Assembly (NCBI GenBank): GCA_022824965.1
Contig: JAJDYY010000008.1
Span: forward strand, 64,284-128,283
Length of the DNA stretch: 64,000 bases
Direction: 5' to 3'
Source: Gammaproteobacteria bacterium
GTDB lineage: Bacteria; Pseudomonadota; Gammaproteobacteria; UBA4575
In this document: positions 23,690 to 35,393 of the stretch, piece after piece
Layout: every line of letters begins with the position of its first letter
How positions within the stretch are numbered: the first letter of the stretch is position 1
Notes under the pieces: generated by a model
Seen by the model: only the letters and a program-made list of their open reading frames with translations
Database searches by the model: none
Told to the model about the DNA's origin: nothing
Program-made: the position numbers and the translations under genes

Positions 23690-24079
23690 TTATACTCGAC
23701 GACGCTTCGGCGGACGACAGCCATTGTGCGGAATCGGTGTCACGTCGTTGATGTTGGTGATCTTGTACCCCATCGCATTCAGGGCGCGTACCGCCGATTC
23801 ACGACCCGGGCCGGGGCCCTTGATCCGGATCTCCAGGTATTTCAGGCCGTATTCCTGTGCGACCTGACCTGCACGCTGGGCAGCCGTTTGTGCAGCAAAC
23901 GGTGTGCTCTTGCGCGAGCCACGAAATCCCGAGCCACCCGAGGTCGCCCAGGCCAGGGCATTCCCCTGGCGGTCGGTGATCGTCACGATCGTGTTGTTAA
24001 AGGATGCGTGGATGTGTGCCACCCCATCGGTCACGACGCGTTTCGCTTTCTTTCGGGCGCGTGTCGGTGTTTTTGCCAT
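23690..24079 (-). CDS. rpsK: 30S ribosomal protein S11
   Basis: Platform protein of 129 residues. It carries the conserved C-terminus [18 protein letters not shown] with the Asn-Gly pair that becomes isoaspartate in other bacteria. It is 23 bp from rpsM. Confidence 0.98.
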   Translation of the reverse strand: MAKTPTRARKKAKRVVTDGVAHIHASFNNTIVTITDRQGNALAWATSGGSGFRGSRKSTPFAAQTAAQRAGQVAQEYGLKYLEIRIKGPGPGRESAVRALNAMGYKITNINDVTPIPHNGCRPPKRRRV

Positions 24080-24102
24080 AGTGATCCTGAGTACTCTCTT
24101 GC

Positions 24103-24459
24103 TTATCTCTTGACGGGACGTCTCGGGCCCTTGCGCGTGCGGGCATTGGTGCGTGTGCGTTGCCCGTGCAACGGCAGTCCGCGGCGATGCCGGATTCCGC
24201 GATAGGTTCCAAGATCCATCAGTCGTTTAATATTCACGGTAACTTCGCGGCGCAGGTCGCCTTCCACCCGGTACTTGGCCACTTCCGTTCGCAAGCGCCC
24301 GACTTCATCCTCGCTCAAATCCTTGATCTTGGTGCTCGCCTTGATTCCTGCTGCAGCACAGATCTTGCGGGAGCTGGAGCGCCCGATGCCGTAGATGGCC
24401 GTCAAGGCGATTTCCGCATGCTTGTGCACCGGTACGTTGATCCCTGAAATACGTGCCAT
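24103..24459 (-). CDS. rpsM: 30S ribosomal protein S13
   Basis: Head protein of 118 residues contacting tRNA and S19. It starts [20 protein letters not shown] and ends in a basic tail ([12 protein letters not shown]). First of rpsM-rpsK-rpsD-rpoA-rplQ; only 43 bp separate it from rpmJ, too little for a long S4-binding leader of the enteric type. Confidence 0.98.
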   Translation of the reverse strand: MARISGINVPVHKHAEIALTAIYGIGRSSSRKICAAAGIKASTKIKDLSEDEVGRLRTEVAKYRVEGDLRREVTVNIKRLMDLGTYRGIRHRRGLPLHGQRTRTNARTRKGPRRPVKR

Positions 24460-24502
24460 TTAATGTTTCCTCAAAAAATATTCCGCTGTTTGCGATGCGA
24501 CC

Positions 24503-24616
24503 TCAGCCTTGCCGCTGCTTGTGCCGGGGGTCCTTGCATATCACGCGCACCACGCCGTTGCGGCGAACGATCCTGCAGTTCCTGCACATTCTCTTGACTG
24601 ATGCCCGTACTTTCAT
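24503..24616 (-). CDS. rpmJ: 50S ribosomal protein L36
   Basis: A 37-residue protein, [14 protein letters not shown] onward, ending [10 protein letters not shown]. The zinc ligands Cys11, Cys14, Cys27 and His32 are all present, so this is the zinc-binding form. It lies between secY and rpsM, its standard place. Confidence 0.96.
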   Translation of the reverse strand: MKVRASVKRMCRNCRIVRRNGVVRVICKDPRHKQRQG

Positions 24617-24633
24617 CGCTCTCTCACCTTGGT

Positions 24634-25976
<1,343 letters not shown>

Positions 25977-25977
<1 letters not shown>

Positions 25978-26411
25978 CAGTCCTGAATGCTCCCGCCGGC
26001 GTCTTCGACGGCCTTCTTGGCGCCCGCCGTAAACACCAAGCCCTTGGTCTTCACCGCGGCCTCGATCTTCCCGGACAGGATCACCTTGACGCGCTTGGCC
26101 GCGGCATGCACCAGCCCGGCCTTCTTCAGGGCATCGATATCCACCACCCCGGAATCCACGCAGGCCAATTCATGCAAACGCAAAACGGCCGTTTCGGCGG
26201 ACTTGCGCGAGTGAAACCCGACCTTGGGCAGGCGCCGCTGCAACGGCATCTGGCCGCCTTCAAACCCGACCTTGTGGTAACCGCCCGCTCGCGAATGCTG
26301 GCCCTTGTGCCCCCGCCCGCCGGTTTTGCCATACCCGGAACCGATGCCGCGCCCGACGCGCTTTCGCGCCGTTCGACTGCCTGGTGCGGGTTTCAGATCG
26401 TTCAGTTTCAT
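25977..26411 (-). CDS. rplO: 50S ribosomal protein L15
   Basis: 144 residues starting [20 protein letters not shown], rich in glycine in the N-terminal extension ([19 protein letters not shown]) that threads into 23S rRNA. The longer upstream frame lies in rpmD and is not used. Confidence 0.97.
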
Positions 26412-26422
26412 GTTCTTGGCCC

Positions 26423-26605
26423 TCAGGCTTCCTCCACCCTGAGCATGTAGTCGATCTTGCGGATCATGCCCCGGTTCTCCGGTGTATCGGCAACGGTGAC
26501 CGGGTTGTGGATCCGCCGGATCCCCAGGCCGCGCGCGCACGCCTTGTGTGCGGCAAGCCTGCCGTTGAGGCTCTTGGTCAGGGTCACTTTCAGTTGCTTG
26601 CTCAT
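26423..26605 (-). CDS. rpmD: 50S ribosomal protein L30
   Basis: 60 residues, [16 protein letters not shown] to MLRVEEA, with the family core [21 protein letters not shown]. Starts at the ATG after rpsE; longer open frames upstream are rpsE antisense-phase reading and are rejected. Confidence 0.96.
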   Translation of the reverse strand: MSKQLKVTLTKSLNGRLAAHKACARGLGIRRIHNPVTVADTPENRGMIRKIDYMLRVEEA

Positions 26606-26624
26606 GGTCCGCTCACACCGTCGC

Positions 26625-27131
26625 TCAGGACAGTACCTCTTCGACGGTCTTGCCTCGTTTTGCGGCGATATAGTCCGGCTCCTGCATGCTGCAAAGGGCA
26701 TTGACGGTCGCCTGCACCACGTTGATCGGGTTCTTGGAACCGATGCATTTCGACAGGATGTTCTTGATGCCGACGACTTCAAAAACGGCCCGCATGGCCC
26801 CGCCGGCAATGATACTGGTACCCACGGAGGCCGGCTGCATGAAGACTTTGGCTGCGCCATGGCGTCCCACCACGGGATAGTGCAGAGTGCCGTCCTTGAG
26901 CGGTACGTATTTCATCTCCTTGCGCGCTTTTTCCATCGCCTTGCGGATCGCCAGGGGCACTTCCCGGGCCTTGCCGTAGCCAATGCCCACCTTGCCGTTG
27001 CCGTCACCGACCACGGTCAGTGCGGTAAAGCCGAACTGACGTCCGCCCTTGACCACCTTGGCAACCCGGTTGACTGCAACCAGTCTCTCTTCAAGGCCAT
27101 CAGGAATCCTAGCTGGTTCTTTCGCTACCAT
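26625..27131 (-). CDS. rpsE: 30S ribosomal protein S5
   Basis: 168 residues. The double-stranded-RNA-binding-like N-terminal domain ([20 protein letters not shown]) and the C-terminal domain ([22 protein letters not shown]) are intact. It takes part in decoding accuracy and sits between rplR and rpmD. Confidence 0.98.
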   Translation of the reverse strand: MVAKEPARIPDGLEERLVAVNRVAKVVKGGRQFGFTALTVVGDGNGKVGIGYGKAREVPLAIRKAMEKARKEMKYVPLKDGTLHYPVVGRHGAAKVFMQPASVGTSIIAGGAMRAVFEVVGIKNILSKCIGSKNPINVVQATVNALCSMQEPDYIAAKRGKTVEEVLS

Positions 27132-27152
27132 CGCAATATTCGTACCTTCTAT

Positions 27153-27506
27153 TTAAAAATTTAACCCGGCTTCGCGCGCGGCATCCGCCAGCGCCTTGAC
27201 GCGGCCGTGGTATTTGAATCCCGAACGGTCGAAGGCGACGTCGACCACTCCTTTCTCCTTGGCACGCTTGGCCACCGTCTCGCCGACCTTCCTGGCCGCA
27301 TCTATGTTGCCGGTATGCTTGACAGCCTTGCGCAGCTCGGCTTCCAGCGAGGAGGCGCTCGCCACGGTAGCCCCCGAATCCGGAGAGATCACCTGGGCAT
27401 AGGTGTGGCGGATCGTACGGTGCACGCACAGGCGATGCATCTTGAGCTCGGCAATCTTGCCGCGCGTCTTGCGCGCCCTTCGTATTCTTGAGACCTTGTT
27501 TGCCAT
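27153..27506 (-). CDS. rplR: 50S ribosomal protein L18
   Basis: 117 residues, binds 5S rRNA with L5. Basic N-terminus ([20 protein letters not shown]) and the conserved end [20 protein letters not shown] are present. Confidence 0.97.
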   Translation of the reverse strand: MANKVSRIRRARKTRGKIAELKMHRLCVHRTIRHTYAQVISPDSGATVASASSLEAELRKAVKHTGNIDAARKVGETVAKRAKEKGVVDVAFDRSGFKYHGRVKALADAAREAGLNF

Positions 27507-27515
27507 CTGCTTTGC

Positions 27516-28043
27516 CTATTTCTTCTTCGCTTCTTTGCGGATCACCCGCTCGTCGGAGTACCTGATCCCCTTGCCCTTGTACGGTTCCGGCTTGCGAAAC
27601 TCGCGGATTTCCGCCGCCACCTGTCCCACTTTCTGCTTGTCGGTGCCGCGCACCACCACTTCGGTCTGGCTGGGCGTCTCGATCTTGATGCCCTCGGGCA
27701 CCGGATATTCGACCGGGTGGGAGAAGCCCAGGGTCAACGACAGTGTCTTGCCCTTCGCCTGCGCACGGTAGCCGACCCCGACCAGTTCGAGCTTGCGCTC
27801 AAAGCCCTGGCTGACGCCGGTGACCAGGTTGTTGATCAGTGCGCGCATGGTGCCGGCCATGGCCGAATTGCCGGACTCGCCCAGCATGACATTGATCTGG
27901 TTGTCCTTTTGCTCGACGCTGACGTCCCGGTGGATGTCCATCGACATCTCTCCAACCGGCCCCTTCATGGCCAGGTGCTGGCCTTGCAGCTTCACATCCA
28001 CGCCCTTGGGAATCTCAACAGGTTGTTTTGCAATTCGTGACAT
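27516..28043 (-). CDS. rplF: 50S ribosomal protein L6
   Basis: 175 residues from MSRIAKQPVEIPKGV; two similar halves and the C-terminal signature PEPYKGKGIRYSDE are seen. An in-frame ATG four codons earlier is not favoured. Confidence 0.97.
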   Translation of the reverse strand: MSRIAKQPVEIPKGVDVKLQGQHLAMKGPVGEMSMDIHRDVSVEQKDNQINVMLGESGNSAMAGTMRALINNLVTGVSQGFERKLELVGVGYRAQAKGKTLSLTLGFSHPVEYPVPEGIKIETPSQTEVVVRGTDKQKVGQVAAEIREFRKPEPYKGKGIRYSDERVIRKEAKKK

Positions 28044-28067
28044 CGGTCGATTCAAACAGCTTGATGG

Positions 28068-28463
28068 TTACTCGATGGTGCACAGCACTTCACCGCCGTG
28101 CCCCGCAGCCCGTGCCGCACGGTCGGTCATGACGCCTTTCGAGGTGGAAATCACGGCAACGCCCATGCCGCCGATCACCCTCGGCAGGTCCTCGGCACTG
28201 TTGTACTTGCGAAGGCCCGGACGGCTGACGCGGCTGAGACGGGTGATCACCGGCTCGCCCATGTAGTATTTGAGCCGAATCGTCAGTTCCGCCTTGGCGG
28301 TCTCGCTGTTTACGGAAACATCCTCGATATAGCCTTCGTCCTTGAAGACCTTGGCGATCGCCTCCTTCACTTTCGAAGAAGGCATCGTTACGGTCACTTT
28401 CCTGGCTTCCTGGCCGTTGCGGATACGCGTCAACATATCGGATATCGGGTCACTCATGCTCAT
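28068..28463 (-). CDS. rpsH: 30S ribosomal protein S8
   Basis: 131 residues starting [16 protein letters not shown], aligning with the usual bacterial start, and ending in the conserved [13 protein letters not shown] segment. S8 binds the 16S central domain and in enterics represses the spc operon. Confidence 0.97.
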   Translation of the reverse strand: MSMSDPISDMLTRIRNGQEARKVTVTMPSSKVKEAIAKVFKDEGYIEDVSVNSETAKAELTIRLKYYMGEPVITRLSRVSRPGLRKYNSAEDLPRVIGGMGVAVISTSKGVMTDRAARAAGHGGEVLCTIE

Positions 28464-28499
28464 GTTCTTTCAGCCTGTGCTTTTTGAAAATATCCGTGC

Positions 28500-28805
28500 T
28501 TACCAGCTGGCCTTCACCAGCCCGGGAATGTCCCCGCGCATGGCGGCTTCGCGCAGCTTGTTGCGGCCCAGTCCGAACTTCCGGTAATAGCCTTTCGGGC
28601 GGCCGGTCAGGCTGCAGCGGTTGCGCAGCCGCACCGGGCTCGCATTGCGCGGCATTCTCTGCAACTGCAGCATGGCATCCTGTTTTTCATCGTAGCTGGT
28701 CGTCGGACTCTTGACGGTCGCCTTGAGCCTCAAACGCTTGTCAGCGCAGCGGCGCACGGTCTTGTTGCGCTTTTTCTCTCTCTCCAGCATGGATAACTTT
28801 GCCAT
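28500..28805 (-). CDS. rpsN: 30S ribosomal protein S14 (zinc-free form)
   Basis: 101 residues, the long form; the C-terminal [21 protein letters not shown] lacks the CxxC pairs of the short zinc-binding version. Confidence 0.97.
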   Translation of the reverse strand: MAKLSMLEREKKRNKTVRRCADKRLRLKATVKSPTTSYDEKQDAMLQLQRMPRNASPVRLRNRCSLTGRPKGYYRKFGLGRNKLREAAMRGDIPGLVKASW

Positions 28806-28819
28806 GGGCTACCTACTCT

Positions 28820-29359
28820 CTATCTCTTGAATGGAAAACTGAAGGCTTCCAGCAGTGCCTGGGCCTCTTCATCGGTTCTTGCCGAGGTCGTGATCGCGAT
28901 GTCCATGCCGCGGATCGCATCGATCTTGTCATAGTCGATTTCCGGGAAGATGATCTGCTCGGTGACCCCCATGCTGTAATTGCCCCGCCCGTCAAAGGCC
29001 TTGGGACTCAGGCCGCGGAAATCACGCACCCGGGGGATGGCGATACTGATCAGCCGGTCCAGGAACTCGTACATCCGCGTCCTGCGAAGCGTCACCTTGC
29101 AGCCGATCGGGAAATTCTCGCGGATGCTGAACCCGGCAATGGATTTCCTCGCCCGCGTGACCACGACTTTCTGTCCGGCAATCTTCTCGAGGTCCACAAT
29201 CACGTCCTTGATGGTTTTCTTGTCACGCGCAGCCTCGCCCACACCGATGTTCAGCGTGATCTTCTCGATACGGGGCACCTGCATGAGGTTCTTGTATCCC
29301 TGCTTTTCCATCAGCTGGGGACGCACCGTGTTCAGATAGAAATCCTGGAGCCTGGACAT
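28820..29359 (-). CDS. rplE: 50S ribosomal protein L5
   Basis: 179 residues. Contacts 5S rRNA and P-site tRNA. Family segments [15 protein letters not shown] and [17 protein letters not shown] are intact. Confidence 0.98.
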   Translation of the reverse strand: MSRLQDFYLNTVRPQLMEKQGYKNLMQVPRIEKITLNIGVGEAARDKKTIKDVIVDLEKIAGQKVVVTRARKSIAGFSIRENFPIGCKVTLRRTRMYEFLDRLISIAIPRVRDFRGLSPKAFDGRGNYSMGVTEQIIFPEIDYDKIDAIRGMDIAITTSARTDEEAQALLEAFSFPFKR

Positions 29360-29367
29360 GTCAATTC

Positions 29368-29682
29368 CTAGATATCGACCACTTCGCCGTTGGACTTGAA
29401 GTAACGGACTTTCTTGCCGTCCTCGAGCGCGCGGAAACCGACCCGGTCTCCCTTGCTGGTCACCGGGTTGAAAATCATCACGTTCGAGACGTGGATCGGC
29501 GACTCCTGCTCGTTGATGCCGCCCGAGACGCCGGCATTCGGGTTGGGTTTCTGGTGCTTCTTGACGACGTTGATGTTTTCCACCACCACGTGGTCCTCGC
29601 TCACCTTCAATACCGTACCGACGCGGCCCTTGTCCTTGCCGGCAACTACTATCACGTCATCTCCCCTGCGAATTCTTTGCAT
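29368..29682 (-). CDS. rplX: 50S ribosomal protein L24
   Basis: 104 residues from [19 protein letters not shown], a KOW motif at the start. It begins large-subunit assembly. A start nine codons upstream would give a tail unlike the family. Confidence 0.96.
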   Translation of the reverse strand: MQRIRRGDDVIVVAGKDKGRVGTVLKVSEDHVVVENINVVKKHQKPNPNAGVSGGINEQESPIHVSNVMIFNPVTSKGDRVGFRALEDGKKVRYFKSNGEVVDI

Positions 29683-29719
29683 GTTGGTCAGTCCTGATAG
29701 TTGTCTCACGGTTTACGGT

Positions 29720-30088
29720 TTACAGCACTTCGGGGGCCAGCGAGATGATTTTCATGAAGCGTTCGGTGCGCAGTTCCCGGGTCACCGGACCAAAGATCCG
29801 CGTGCCCACCGGCTGCAGCTGTGCGTTCAGCAGCACCGCCGCATTGTTGTCGAAGCGGATGGTCGAGCCGTCGGGGCGGCGAATGCCCTTGGCCGTTCGC
29901 ACGACCACGGCGTTGTACACCTCGCCCTTCTTGACCTTGCCCCGGGGAATGGCGTCCTTGACGCTGACCTTGATGATGTCGCCAATGCCCGCGTAACGGC
30001 GCTGCGACCCGCCCAGCACCTTGATGCACTGCAGTTTGCGCGCCCCGCTGTTGTCGGCCACGCCCAATGTACTTTGCATCTGGATCAT
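29720..30088 (-). CDS. rplN: 50S ribosomal protein L14
   Basis: 122 residues starting [16 protein letters not shown], a conserved opening; it forms part of the intersubunit face. First gene of the classical spc block, though no promoter is obvious in the 10 bp after rpsQ. Confidence 0.98.
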   Translation of the reverse strand: MIQMQSTLGVADNSGARKLQCIKVLGGSQRRYAGIGDIIKVSVKDAIPRGKVKKGEVYNAVVVRTAKGIRRPDGSTIRFDNNAAVLLNAQLQPVGTRIFGPVTRELRTERFMKIISLAPEVL

Positions 30089-30098
30089 ATCTGCCTCG

Positions 30099-30371
30099 TC
30101 ACACCCTGGAGTCTTCGCTTCGCTTGACCACTTCGACGAGCTGCCACGATTTCTTTTTCGAGATGGGCCGGCATTCCCGGATCGAGACCTCGTCGCCTAT
30201 CGCGCATTCATTGTTTTCATCATGCACGTGCAGTTTCGTTGAGCGCCGGATGTACTTCTCGTACAGGGGGTGCTTGATCTGGCGTTCCAGCAGCACCACG
30301 GCCGTCTTGTCCATCCGGTCGCTGATCACCCTGCCATGCAGGGTTCGGATTTTTTTGCTTTCCTCGGACAT
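30099..30371 (-). CDS. rpsQ: 30S ribosomal protein S17
   Basis: 90 residues, OB fold, with [16 protein letters not shown] and the motif [15 protein letters not shown]. Confidence 0.97.
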   Translation of the reverse strand: MSEESKKIRTLHGRVISDRMDKTAVVLLERQIKHPLYEKYIRRSTKLHVHDENNECAIGDEVSIRECRPISKKKSWQLVEVVKRSEDSRV

Positions 30372-30378
30372 CCTGTAC

Positions 30379-30576
30379 CTACGCGCCCTTCTCTGATGAC
30401 TTCTGATTCATAAGTGTTTTCACCCGCGCAATGTTCTTGCGGTTGACCTTGAACTGGTGCACGCGCGTCAGTTGCCCCGTGCCCAGCTGCATGCGCAGGT
30501 TGAACTGTTCCTTGCGCAAATCGAGCAACTCCTTGCCGAGTTCCTCGTAGCTCTTGTTCTGCAGTTCCTGGTCCAT
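30379..30576 (-). CDS. rpmC: 50S ribosomal protein L29
   Basis: 65 residues, two long helices; [19 protein letters not shown] is the family core. It lies between rplP and rpsQ. Confidence 0.96.
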   Translation of the reverse strand: MDQELQNKSYEELGKELLDLRKEQFNLRMQLGTGQLTRVHQFKVNRKNIARVKTLMNQKSSEKGA

Positions 30577-30584
30577 CGTCCTGC

Positions 30585-30998
30585 CTACATCACGCTGCGC
30601 GAGACAAAAGTGGTCCGGATCGGCAGCTTGGCATCCGCCAGGCGAAAGGCCTCGCGGGCCACCTTTTCATCCACGCCTTCCATCTCGTACAGCACCTTGC
30701 CGGGCTGCACCTTGGCCACCCAGTACTCGACGTTCCCCTTGCCCTTGCCCTGGCGGACTTCGAGCGGCTTTTTGGTCACCGGCACATCGGGGAACATGCG
30801 GATCCAGATCTTGCCGCCGCGCTTGATGTGGCGCGTCATCGCACGCCGGGCCGCCTCGATCTGCCGGGCGGTGATGCGCCCGCGGGTGACGGCCTTCAGG
30901 CCGTATTCTCCGAAACTGACCTTGTTGCCGTTCTGGGCCAGTCCGCGGTTGCGGCCTTTCCTTTGCTTTCGAAACTTTGTGCGCTTGGGCTGTAACAT
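30585..30998 (-). CDS. rplP: 50S ribosomal protein L16
   Basis: 137 residues starting [19 protein letters not shown], with [20 protein letters not shown]. It lies near the A-site tRNA. Confidence 0.98.
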   Translation of the reverse strand: MLQPKRTKFRKQRKGRNRGLAQNGNKVSFGEYGLKAVTRGRITARQIEAARRAMTRHIKRGGKIWIRMFPDVPVTKKPLEVRQGKGKGNVEYWVAKVQPGKVLYEMEGVDEKVAREAFRLADAKLPIRTTFVSRSVM

Positions 30999-31035
30999 CT
31001 TGGTTCAACTGAACGGTACGCTCGACAATGCGGGC

Positions 31036-31710
31036 TTACTGCTCGGCTCCTTCTTCGGTTTCCTTGGCACCCAGGCCGAACACGTCGCCTTTGTAGATCC
31101 AGGTCTTGATGCCGATAATTCCATAAGTGGTCTTGGCTTCCGCAAAACCGTAATCAATGTTGGCACGCAGGGTGTGCAGCGGGACCCGGCCTTCCCGGTA
31201 CCATTCGCTGCGCGCGATCTCCGCACCGTTCAGGCGGCCCGCGACATTCACCTTCACGCCCAGCGCCCCCAGGCGCATGGCGTTGCCGACGGCGCGCTTC
31301 ATGGCCCTTCGAAACGTGATCCGCCGCTCCAGTTGCTGCGCGATGCTCTCGGCCACGAGCTGCGAGTCGATTTCAGGCTTGCGGATCTCCTCGATGTTGA
31401 TCTTCACGTTGTTCACGCTCAGACCCGTGCGCCTTGCGATCTCGTGTCGCAGGGCCTCGATGTCCTCGCCTTTCTTGCCGATCACGATGCCGGGGCGGGC
31501 CGTGTGGATCGTGATGAAGGCGGCACGCGCGGGGCGGTTGATCTGGATTCGGCTGACCGAAGCCTGCGAAAGTTTTTTCTTCAGGTAGTCCCGAATCTCG
31601 AGATCGCTGCTCAGGAACTCGGCATAATCAGCGCCATCGGCGTACCACTTGGATGTCCAGTCGGTGGATATCCCAAGGCGCATGCCGGTCGGATGTACTT
31701 TTTGTCCCAT
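31036..31710 (-). CDS. rpsC: 30S ribosomal protein S3
   Basis: 224 residues. The KH domain with [16 protein letters not shown] (about 55-70) and the C-terminal domain with [20 protein letters not shown] are complete. Forms part of the mRNA entry site. Confidence 0.98.
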   Translation of the reverse strand: MGQKVHPTGMRLGISTDWTSKWYADGADYAEFLSSDLEIRDYLKKKLSQASVSRIQINRPARAAFITIHTARPGIVIGKKGEDIEALRHEIARRTGLSVNNVKINIEEIRKPEIDSQLVAESIAQQLERRITFRRAMKRAVGNAMRLGALGVKVNVAGRLNGAEIARSEWYREGRVPLHTLRANIDYGFAEAKTTYGIIGIKTWIYKGDVFGLGAKETEEGAEQ

Positions 31711-31756
31711 ATCTAGAAATCAACTCCTACCAAATTTCGTATAACACTTCGCTTTC

Positions 31757-32089
31757 CTAGGCGTCGCTGACCACCACGGTGATGTGGCTCGTGCGTTTCA
31801 GGATTTTCGCGGCACGACCCTTGGCACGTGCCCTGAAACGGCGATGGGTCGGGCCGTCATCCACGAAGATTCTTTCCACCTTCAGTTCGTCGATATCCGC
31901 GCCTTCATTGTGCTCGGCATTGGCAATCGCGGATTCCAGCACCTTGCGGATAATCCCGGCAGCCTTCTTGGGGCTGAACTTCAGGATTTCCAGCGCCCGG
32001 TCCACCGCCTTGCCGCGCACCTGGTCTGCCACCAGCCGGGCCTTTTGCGGCGCGATACGGACAAACGAAAGTCTTGCTGAAACTTCCAT
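31757..32089 (-). CDS. rplV: 50S ribosomal protein L22
   Basis: 110 residues from ATG; a GTG one codon earlier overlaps the rpsS stop region and is less likely. [21 protein letters not shown] and the exit-tunnel hairpin ([19 protein letters not shown]) are present. Confidence 0.96.
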   Translation of the reverse strand: MEVSARLSFVRIAPQKARLVADQVRGKAVDRALEILKFSPKKAAGIIRKVLESAIANAEHNEGADIDELKVERIFVDDGPTHRRFRARAKGRAAKILKRTSHITVVVSDA

Positions 32090-32091
32090 CA

Positions 32092-32364
32092 CTATTTGGC
32101 CTTCCTGTCCCCTGAATGACCCTTGAAGGTCCGGGTAATCGCAAATTCACCGAGCTTGTGGCCCACCATGTTCTCGCTGATCAGGATCGGCACGTGCTGG
32201 CGGCCGTTGTGTACGGCAATGGTGACCCCTACCATCTCCGGTACCACGAAGGAACGGCGCGACCATGTCTTGATCGGCTTGCGGTCGTTCGTTGCCGCCG
32301 CCTTCTCCACTTTTCTCATCAGGTGGTGATCAACAAACGGGCCTTTGCGTAATGATCTTGGCAT
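32092..32364 (-). CDS. rpsS: 30S ribosomal protein S19
   Basis: 90 residues, [15 protein letters not shown] start and a conserved [20 protein letters not shown] end. Head protein that works with S13. Confidence 0.98.
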   Translation of the reverse strand: MPRSLRKGPFVDHHLMRKVEKAAATNDRKPIKTWSRRSFVVPEMVGVTIAVHNGRQHVPILISENMVGHKLGEFAITRTFKGHSGDRKAK

Positions 32365-32382
32365 GGGGTGAGTCCCTGTACT

Positions 32383-33210
32383 CTACTTCTTGTTTCTGCG
32401 CCGCACGATCAGGCGGTCGGTACGGTGGTTCTTGCGGGTCTTGTAGCCCTTGGTCGGCATCGCCCAGGGGGATACCGGGTGGCGACCCCCGGAGGTGCGT
32501 CCTTCCCCACCGCCATGCGGATGATCCACCGGGTTCATGGCCACGCCGCGCACCGTCGGTCGCACGCCGCGCCAGCGCTTCGCACCGGCCTTGCCCAGCT
32601 TGCGCAGGTTGTGTTCACTGTTGCCGACTTCCCCGATCGTTGCACGACAGTCCAGCAGGACCTTGCGCATCTCACCGGAACGCAGTCTCAGCGTTGCGTA
32701 ATTCCCCTCGCGCGCCACCACCTGGATGGCCGCGCCCGCACTGCGCCCGATTTGTGCACCCTTGCCGGGCTTCATCTCGATGCAGTGCACGACCGTACCC
32801 ACCGGGATGCTTCGAAGCGGCAATGCATTGCCGACCTTGATCGGTACGCGCATTCCGGAGATGACCTCGCTGTTCGCGGACAGGTGTCGGGGTGCGATCA
32901 TGTAGCGGCGTTCGCCGTCGGCATACTTGAGCAGTGCGATGTTGGCACTGCGGTTCGGGTCATACTCGATCCGTTCCACCCGGGCCGGGATGTCATCCTT
33001 GTTGCGCTTGAAATCAATGACTCTGAACCGCTGCTTGTGTCCGCCGCCGCGGTGCCGGGTGGTGATCCGCCCTGCATTGTTGCGCCCGCCGCTTCTTTTC
33101 TTGTCGCACAGCAACGGCTTGTAGGGCCCGCCCTTGTGCAGGTCCGGAGACGTCACCTGGACGACGAACCGTCGTCCGGCGGAAGTGGGTTTTGCTTTTA
33201 CGACTGCCAT
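32383..33210 (-). CDS. rplB: 50S ribosomal protein L2
   Basis: 275 residues. The peptidyl-transferase-proximal segment with the conserved histidine is in [19 protein letters not shown] and SH3-like domains are complete. Confidence 0.98.
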   Translation of the reverse strand: MAVVKAKPTSAGRRFVVQVTSPDLHKGGPYKPLLCDKKRSGGRNNAGRITTRHRGGGHKQRFRVIDFKRNKDDIPARVERIEYDPNRSANIALLKYADGERRYMIAPRHLSANSEVISGMRVPIKVGNALPLRSIPVGTVVHCIEMKPGKGAQIGRSAGAAIQVVAREGNYATLRLRSGEMRKVLLDCRATIGEVGNSEHNLRKLGKAGAKRWRGVRPTVRGVAMNPVDHPHGGGEGRTSGGRHPVSPWAMPTKGYKTRKNHRTDRLIVRRRNKK

Positions 33211-33225
33211 GACAAACCCTTACCG

Positions 33226-33522
33226 TTAGCTGAATCCACCGAAATCGATGTCGCTGCCCGCTTCCAGGGTTACGACGGCCTTCTTCCAGTCCGGTCGCTT
33301 GCCGGGCCGGCGGTTGAACATCTTGCGCTTGCCCTGCATGTTGATGGTATTGACCTCGGCGACTTTCACATCGAACAGCTTTTCCACCGCCTGCTTGATC
33401 TCGCTTTTCTTGGCACTGCGGATGACGCGAAAGACATGCTGGTTATGCTTGTCCGCACCGGTCGCCGTCTTCTCCGAGACATGAGGTGCCAGCAGCACGG
33501 TCATCAGGCGCTCCTCGTTCAT
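33226..33522 (-). CDS. rplW: 50S ribosomal protein L23
   Basis: 98 residues starting MNEERLMTVLLAPHVSEK. The ATG overlaps the rplD stop as ATGA, which decides this start over the GTG three codons upstream. L23 docks SRP and trigger factor at the tunnel exit. Confidence 0.95.
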   Translation of the reverse strand: MNEERLMTVLLAPHVSEKTATGADKHNQHVFRVIRSAKKSEIKQAVEKLFDVKVAEVNTINMQGKRKMFNRRPGKRPDWKKAVVTLEAGSDIDFGGFS

Positions 33523-34124
33523 TGCAGCCACCCCTCAATCGCCTTCAGCGCATCCTTGGTGACGACCACGTGCTCGTGGCGGAACAGGCTGACCGGGTCG
33601 ATGCCTTCCACCTCGGTCACTTCGACGTGGGACAGGTTACGTACGGAAAGGTATAAATTCGTATCGGCTTTGTCGGTGATGATCAGGGCGGAGGTGAGCT
33701 TGAGTTTTTGCAGTTGGGCCACGGCCTGCTTGGTCTTGGGCTCGGTGACGGAAAATTCCTTGATGACGTGCAGGCATTTCTGGCGAATCAGTTCCGAGAA
33801 CATGCTGGCATAGGCTGCACGGACCATTTTCTTGTTGAGCTTTTGCCGGTAGTTTCTCGGCCGTGCCGCGAACGTAACCCCGCCGGAGCGCCACAGCGGG
33901 CTGTTGGAGGTTCCCGACCGGGCTCGTCCCGTGCCCTTTTGCCGCCAGGGCTTGGCGCCGCCGCCGCGTACATCGCTGCGGCTCTTGTTCGCCTTGGTTC
34001 CGCTTCGCCCACCCGCCATGTAGGCGGTGACGGCCTGGTGCACCAGGGGTTCGTTGAAACTGCGCGCAAAGATGTCATCCGATACCGTAACTGAGGACTT
34101 CGTATTGGCGATGGCGAGTTTCAT
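33519..34124 (-). CDS. rplD: 50S ribosomal protein L4
   Basis: 201 residues. The basic tunnel loop with KPWRQKGTGRARSGTSNSP is clear. In enterics L4 represses the S10 operon through the leader of rpsJ; here no space for such a leader exists before rpsJ. Confidence 0.97.
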   Translation of the reverse strand: MKLAIANTKSSVTVSDDIFARSFNEPLVHQAVTAYMAGGRSGTKANKSRSDVRGGGAKPWRQKGTGRARSGTSNSPLWRSGGVTFAARPRNYRQKLNKKMVRAAYASMFSELIRQKCLHVIKEFSVTEPKTKQAVAQLQKLKLTSALIITDKADTNLYLSVRNLSHVEVTEVEGIDPVSLFRHEHVVVTKDALKAIEGWLQ

Positions 34125-34136
34125 GGCTACCAGTCC

Positions 34137-34841
34137 TCAGGCTTCGCCGGTGTCCGCTTTGGCCGTATCTTCTGCCTCGGCATCCTGTGCCGGCAGGTTA
34201 ATCTCCCCGGCATGGATGGGCCGGATCATCACGTCTCCGCCCGGGGCACCTGGCACCGCACCCTTGATCAGGAGCAGGTCCTTGCCCTCATCGATCTGCA
34301 CGACCTTGAGGTTTTTCGTGGTCACGCGGACGTTGCCCATCTGACCGGCCATCTTCTTGCCCTTGAAGACGTGTCCGGGGTCCTGGCACTGTCCGGTGGA
34401 ACCGAGTGCTCGGTGCGACAGGGAGTTTCCGTGCGTGGCATCCTGCATGCGAAAGTTATGGCGTTTGACCGATCCTGCAAAACCCTTGCCCTTGGACACA
34501 CCCGATACGGCCACCTTCTGGCCCACGGAAAACAGTCCCACGCCGAGTTCCGAGCCGACCTGCAGGGTCTCGAGCTGTTCTTTGGCCGGCCTGAATTCGC
34601 GCAAGCCCCGGCCTGCACGAACGCCCACCTTGGCAAAGTGGCCTGCGGCTGGCTTGTTGACGCGTGAAGGCTTGACCTCGCCGTAGGTGACCTGTACGCC
34701 ATCGTAGCCATCGCTCTCCTGGCGCCTGACCCGGGTGATGCGGTTGCTGGGCACATGCAAAACCGTCACCGGCACAGACTCCCCTGCCTCGGTGAAGACA
34801 CGCGTCATACCCACTTTTTTTCCTACCAATCCCAGAGACAT
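34137..34841 (-). CDS. rplC: 50S ribosomal protein L3
   Basis: 234 residues from [16 protein letters not shown]. The loop toward the peptidyl-transferase centre carries [19 protein letters not shown]. An acidic, alanine-rich C-terminal extension ([12 protein letters not shown]) goes beyond the E. coli protein. A start 33 codons upstream would read through the leader and is rejected. Confidence 0.96.
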   Translation of the reverse strand: MSLGLVGKKVGMTRVFTEAGESVPVTVLHVPSNRITRVRRQESDGYDGVQVTYGEVKPSRVNKPAAGHFAKVGVRAGRGLREFRPAKEQLETLQVGSELGVGLFSVGQKVAVSGVSKGKGFAGSVKRHNFRMQDATHGNSLSHRALGSTGQCQDPGHVFKGKKMAGQMGNVRVTTKNLKVVQIDEGKDLLLIKGAVPGAPGGDVMIRPIHAGEINLPAQDAEAEDTAKADTGEA

Positions 34842-34900
34842 TTTTGTCCTTCCGTACCGTACGAGGTGTGCAATATTTTTACTTGACCGGATAACTGCGA

Positions 34901-34926
34901 CCCGGCATGGGTTTCCCCAAGCCGGG
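34901..34926 (-). promoter_or_regulatory. Hairpin in the rpsJ-rplC spacer
   Basis: Within a 209-bp gap between rpsJ and rplC lies a stem of six GC-rich pairs (CCCGGC/GCCGGG), an A-A mismatch and four more pairs (TGGG/CCCA) closing a four-base loop. No T run follows directly on the minus strand, so a leader, processing or attenuation structure is likelier than a plain terminator. Confidence 0.5.
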
Positions 34927-35050
34927 CCGCAGGTAATCAACTATTATCCCAAATATCAGAGTCTTAGGAAACCACTTTCTTCACCTGGCTCCTGTCAAAA
35001 TTCCGGCTAAAACTCCTCCAGACCCCAGCCCTGGCCAATGCCCGGGCCGC

Positions 35051-35368
35051 CTAGTTCAATTTGATCTGGACATCCACCCCGGCGGCCAGATCCAGCTTCA
35101 TGAGCGCATCCACGGTCTTGTCCGTGGGCTCGACGATATCCATGATCCGCTTGTGTGTGCGGATCTCGTACTGGTCACGGGCATTCTTGTCCACGTGCGG
35201 CGAGATCAGCACGGTAAAGCGCTCCTTCTTGGTGGGCAGCGGGATCGGTCCTTTCACCCTTGCCCCCGTGCGCTTGGCCGTTTCCACGATTTCGCTTGCT
35301 GAGCGGTCGATCAGGCGATGATCAAACGCTTTCAGGCGAATCCGGATGGTCTGTCCCGAGGTCGGCAT
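35051..35368 (-). CDS. rpsJ: 30S ribosomal protein S10 (NusE)
   Basis: 105 residues; also the NusE partner of NusB/NusG. Core [20 protein letters not shown] and [20 protein letters not shown] are intact. It follows tuf by 25 bp, so it is joined to the str block, and it is separated from rplC by an unusually long gap. Confidence 0.97.
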   Translation of the reverse strand: MPTSGQTIRIRLKAFDHRLIDRSASEIVETAKRTGARVKGPIPLPTKKERFTVLISPHVDKNARDQYEIRTHKRIMDIVEPTDKTVDALMKLDLAAGVDVQIKLN

Positions 35369-35393
35369 CGTTCAAGTGTCCCGGTTGCGCGTG

